A stretch of 27,016 nt of DNA from contig JBCDGZ010000112.1 in assembly GCA_038750655.1 (NCBI GenBank), positions 1-27,016 of the forward strand. The letters run 5' to 3'. Positions 26,101-27,016 of this stretch are shown here, in pieces; the first letter of the stretch is position 1; every line of letters starts with the position of its first letter. Under the pieces are notes generated by a model. It worked only from the letters and a program-made list of their open reading frames with translations. It did not search any database and was not told the DNA's origin. Source of the stretch: JBCDGZ01 sp038750655. Its GTDB lineage: Bacteria; Bacteroidota; Bacteroidia; Chitinophagales; Saprospiraceae. Both the position numbers and the translations under genes were made by a program.

Positions 26101-26813
26101 ATGGAGATGTTGTGGTCGCGTCGGAGTGTTTCGATCGAAGTACTGATCGCTTCGACGGCAGGGCCAATGATGGTATTGTTCTGGTAGTTTTCAAATAAAC
26201 TGGCGATCGAAAACTGGTTGGTGACGGTCAATTGTGTCTGAACTTCATCTTTAATGGCTGTGAGGTTACTGATGATGCTCTGGATTTCGGTGGTCACCGC
26301 AGGAACACTATTGTCATAATCGTTGATGATAGTTGTGATGTCACTGAAAAAATCGAGATAGGCATCGTCTCCATTATTGAGGAATACGCTGATCATTTGG
26401 TTGAAAAAGTCATTGCGATCTCTGATTTCCGACAGTTCGATGAGGATGTCGAGGAAGGCCTCCGGGGCGTAGGAAAATCCCTGCGCGTCAAACCGAGCGA
26501 TGTATTTTGAAATCGGCCAACTCCATTCAAATAGAATGGCGAATTCGGCGAGCGCCGCATCGGCTCCTCGAAAAAAGACCAGGTTCATATCAGAAAAGAG
26601 CGGCAGGCGAATACTCTTGGTCAGCAGGGTAATGCTGTAGTACCGCGTCTCTCCCGATTTGAGTAATTGAACGGATAAGTTTTTATAATAGACCTTTCCG
26701 AGCAGCAGGTCAATCCCTTCGTTGAGTGTATTCTCAAGGGCTTCAAAATCTCCGGGGATGGCTCTAGCATCAATCAGGTCGGATAGGGGCGGATAATATT
26801 TCTGTATTGGCAT
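20181..26813 (-). CDS. Giant beta-rich protein with tandem Cys-rich modules (2210 aa), function unknown
   Basis: Function not recognised. I place the start at the ATG at 26813 (MPIQKYYPPLSDLIDARA): the longer frame from 26885 would overlap the upstream gene, whose stop is at 26836. No signal peptide is seen. Residues about 1-280 are mostly helical. About 283-1055 are beta-rich with many Gly and aromatic residues (LGPVGIYGFRGLIGYRYV, GAGASLGTSADNG, FGAYLAAGVGADIDIKI), ending in an alternating basic/hydrophobic stretch near FRLCVRIRIAWIFKFRF. From memory this resembles the uncharacterised DUF6603-type region, a weak suggestion. A middle region leads to two tandem cysteine-rich modules at 1481-1577 and 1581-1680, followed by a region to the end with EVHRFTFQTSRYATF. 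The downstream giant gene begins 32 bases after its stop and carries one copy of the same module. An A-rich leader precedes the ATG. It may be a structural or secreted-particle component; no core injection-system gene is in the window to support that. Confidence 0.78.
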   Translation of the reverse strand: MPIQKYYPPLSDLIDARAIPGDFEALENTLNEGIDLLLGKVYYKNLSVQLLKSGETRYYSITLLTKSIRLPLFSDMNLVFFRGADAALAEFAILFEWSWPISKYIARFDAQGFSYAPEAFLDILIELSEIRDRNDFFNQMISVFLNNGDDAYLDFFSDITTIINDYDNSVPAVTTEIQSIISNLTAIKDEVQTQLTVTNQFSIASLFENYQNNTIIGPAVEAISTSIETLRRDHNISIDVIGDVLRALIGGFSNIDEKFDRLLSLFRTWLEDIDIDDLKRLLIPQFGIELEGINMGLEFPRKWLVPAIPDTGNPGSYIEDPDTNNLATLEFTVGDLKVSTKNGLEFDNQSSFTFERAYIGKTGIMLEFINLKVDMSKSYNIPEAEADGRPADFQGVYCERATVTLPPKWFKNQTPGSTAEVFGNDLLIGTGGVSGTLGLEAVGGNDILWANIGDNDGFRVGFKHFDIKFKQNKILSSKIEGAMEIAKFVYPAGTVNEQGQSIAGDPVTIGITGHIHDDGDFNLTASAEPPYPIEFPDVFIYSIKSLELGREDDDFYVGTSGRLEFQGFLKDTLKLKAIDVDRLRIYSDGTIEFEGGSIALVEPIVLPLGPVEITVSAIHYGSHQREVDGVMRKYNYFGFDGGVSVDPLGVEIRGDGVKYYYCTDNLPNKPPAYLHIQTLYLDLTIPASSPAAIINGWLSIPEPGTSPEYAGGISIQLPKAKIAGSADMKLQPRYPAFIIDASIELPAPIPLGPVGIYGFRGLIGYRYVAEKEAVGLVSGVDTWYDYYKKAPRGISVTKFNGPDRTTASGTPFSIGAGASLGTSADNGTILNIKAMVLLSIPSLFMIDGRASILSARLGLDDPGDPPFFAFIALGDNSLELGFGADFKMPSSSGDILRLYADVQAGFFFNDSSRWYVNIGTKTNPITARVLTLLTITSYVMLSSKGIEAGARGEFNFRRKYGPIKVAAWAYVEIGGKISFEKPQFGAYLAAGVGADIDIKIVSLYASFDVLFGVEAPKPFLIYGEFRLCVRIRIAWIFKFRFCGNLKISWEFNSTVDRSPIDPMINPANAGTVGEVVQGVNMLSNETFELAYLGSAAPTNLPNAIKDKIIPLDTYIDIKTEKGLLPAAIDSIIGGINNPPIRYTENVPPEKIIRGKEVRQVTHQFSIESITLKSWNPQTSSWNDYHPYKALYPSDPNLNNLKIGQFQKTDGQYSTIRLLATTPFSYTEQGQPGWYIPEQYGITPASLFCEGERKVKKCANFLEKPLGFKYYCYDQNHLFYANGVAFYLYNKADEEYGLITDESNPFGFAQSLRFENLNILQIRLPQPSVEISLKLTTYSQGVTIRYFASLIDDTTSQIQYGHPNPSASNQSAPYEVNLNASGLAVPVNYSQPNWRPITRIEIVPKFPNSAQIEALQEQIAAIIHNNILIQLGLTSGQIQSTESLERELEQLLEIGCTLVQPGGGSTEPLPVKESAAPAPPKCSAEAICTFYFEVKNIAPCFIVDRVSDWSPQVVCAENLLGLLYNFDRNNPDCLVIENNSNLPGILTNFMNNPGYSTLDPVLTGVDALLAFLNQQGNCEPTCIKDEEICAIWKRIFDIRNDCLSHPLQYSPNSLTEYLSCFREILDILTQVNVEVLRQQISPKTEAIYSFLARPTPETYRTAWDNLQCILDLLLEYGNCNCQNDDRKCYTLLHEVCWLSLEAYQFNINIPGQAAIEADAQAAIDGITQYIQPIWRPDTHYFVRFVLKDVVDNDTAGATSYAYTYGFTTAGPVGYFHTDEKATYGDYIDSNGNTVEDANGIVRDPSGNIIPQSPPLTPHPEKYALTNLKRYIDYQRSYPNADGNLLSAKPLFYDDETTKIDLFFIKAYATHFFHTWQAYNGQDPVSGRIKIVIKDPREGDSIVNPPYLDYDPADTIHTNIPQTIESWEDDPNPIMPHVLAQYASLFEANDCIATGGNTIIPRSSSLQVIPKHLKPLKLYTALVNNLYDLDGDSAYNTTTETREVHRFTFQTSRYATFKEQIESYLLTDNDPVNPATRAAVFDIKKGFTLAQVQAAYATILGASNPLSDSLAIDYQHPYDRIFEGILGFTPLDDAISTEFNLVKDSSDGDKIIALIIRNPEPFNNPRIPLAEIEDTIQVLNNAGVADSNYKILFSKDYSQAIIMRPSLSITPGQFDFKFLYKLWNGSNYVVPGTPQYSTNEVGTIVINNLELL
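21774..22073 (-). other. Cys-rich helical module, copy B (in the 2210-aa protein)
   Basis: One hundred residues, from CIKDEEIC through NDC, a CFREIL block and FLARPTPET to GNCNC. Its spacing of outer cysteines equals that of copy C. Immediately afterwards CQNDDRKCYTLL repeats the module's opening pattern (C-x6-C), possibly the remnant of a further copy. Confidence 0.65.
22083..22373 (-). other. Cys-rich helical module, copy A (in the 2210-aa protein)
   Basis: Ninety-seven residues, opening CSAEAIC, with a third Cys at position 19 (NIAPC), a VVCAENLL block matching FFCAQDIL of copy C, and a GNC ending. Copy B begins four residues later, so A and B are tandem. It is the most divergent of the three copies. 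Confidence 0.55.
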
Positions 26814-26835
26814 AAGCTTTTTTTTGGGGAAGAGA

Positions 26836-27015
26836 TTATAAAGTGGCCAACCAAGCGTTGTCGGCAGTTTGGTAAGGGATCGCATTCATTACTACGGGTA
26901 ATGCCGGAATGCTGGTAACATCAACTCCCGGAATAGAGTATTCATCTGGAACATCATCATACCCAAAAAGTAAGTCGGAGGAAGTTCCGAAGCCAGTAAA
27001 GGCATCGACAGTGAA
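26836..27015 (-). CDS. Unknown protein, C-terminal 59 residues only
   Basis: A minus-strand frame open to the right edge ends in TAA at 26836-26838. The visible end reads FTVDAFTGFGTSSDLLFGYD and then GVDVTSIPALPVVMNAIPYQ, closing NAWLATL. It has no stop for 59 codons and ends 22 bases before the preferred start of the 2210-aa gene, as expected for the preceding member of the operon. No family is recognisable from so short a piece, and no sorting or membrane signal is evident. Confidence 0.6.
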   Translation of the reverse strand, partial: FTVDAFTGFGTSSDLLFGYDDVPDEYSIPGVDVTSIPALPVVMNAIPYQTADNAWLATL

Positions 27016-27016
27016 A

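Noticed and set aside
14848..26813. Calling the giant proteins T9SS-secreted adhesins
   Set aside because: Neither has an N-terminal signal peptide nor a C-terminal sorting domain that I can see; FN3-like domains alone do not prove surface location.
1..27016. CRISPR arrays, insertion sequences, tRNA or rRNA genes
   Set aside because: No regularly spaced repeats, transposase frames, terminal inverted repeats or cloverleaf-like sequences were found by reading; nearly all DNA is accounted for by coding regions.

Overview
The window looks like chromosome from a free-living Bacteroidota bacterium, probably of the Saprospirales/Lewinella kind (lineage is inferred, not proven). The support is a SusC/SusD-type outer-membrane pair, a matching lipoprotein signal peptide, three matches to the Bacteroidota -7 promoter box TAnnTTTG, starts without Shine-Dalgarno sequences, and very large proteins of unknown function. 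There are no rRNA, tRNA, CRISPR or insertion-sequence features that I can support, and no gene-free stretch longer than about 215 bases.

Region 1 (1-2.55 kb, visibly AT-richer than the rest): the 3' end of a NarL/LuxR-type response regulator, then a caspase-family (peptidase C14) protein on the same strand. A bidirectional hairpin terminator closes the region.

Region 2 (2.58-14.83 kb): an uptake and catabolic locus that looks co-regulated. A SusD-like lipoprotein and a SusC-like TonB-dependent receptor run leftward. Rightward from the shared promoter region run a large FG-GAP/ASPIC lipoprotein and a LacI-family regulator, then an SsuD-like flavin monooxygenase and an SGLT-type sodium:solute symporter. 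Near-identical palindromes (core TGTAAACGTTTACA) lie at the susC-side promoter, at the start of the FG-GAP gene and upstream of the monooxygenase. The encoded LacI protein is the obvious candidate ligand. The gene set suggests import of an organic substrate over both membranes followed by flavin-dependent oxidation, possibly of a sulfonated or otherwise unusual compound. No glycoside hydrolase is present. A strong hairpin ends the region.

Region 3 (14.85-27.0 kb): a leftward operon of two giant proteins (2210 and 1766 aa) without recognisable signal peptides, plus the end of a third gene upstream. I do not recognise their function. Both giants carry a previously unlabelled (to me) cysteine-rich helical module of about 100 residues: two tandem copies in the larger protein and one in the smaller. 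The larger also has about 770 residues of beta-rich sequence. The smaller begins with two tandem YegP/DUF1508-like repeats and ends with two fibronectin-III-like domains. This pair is the best candidate for an undescribed system in the window.
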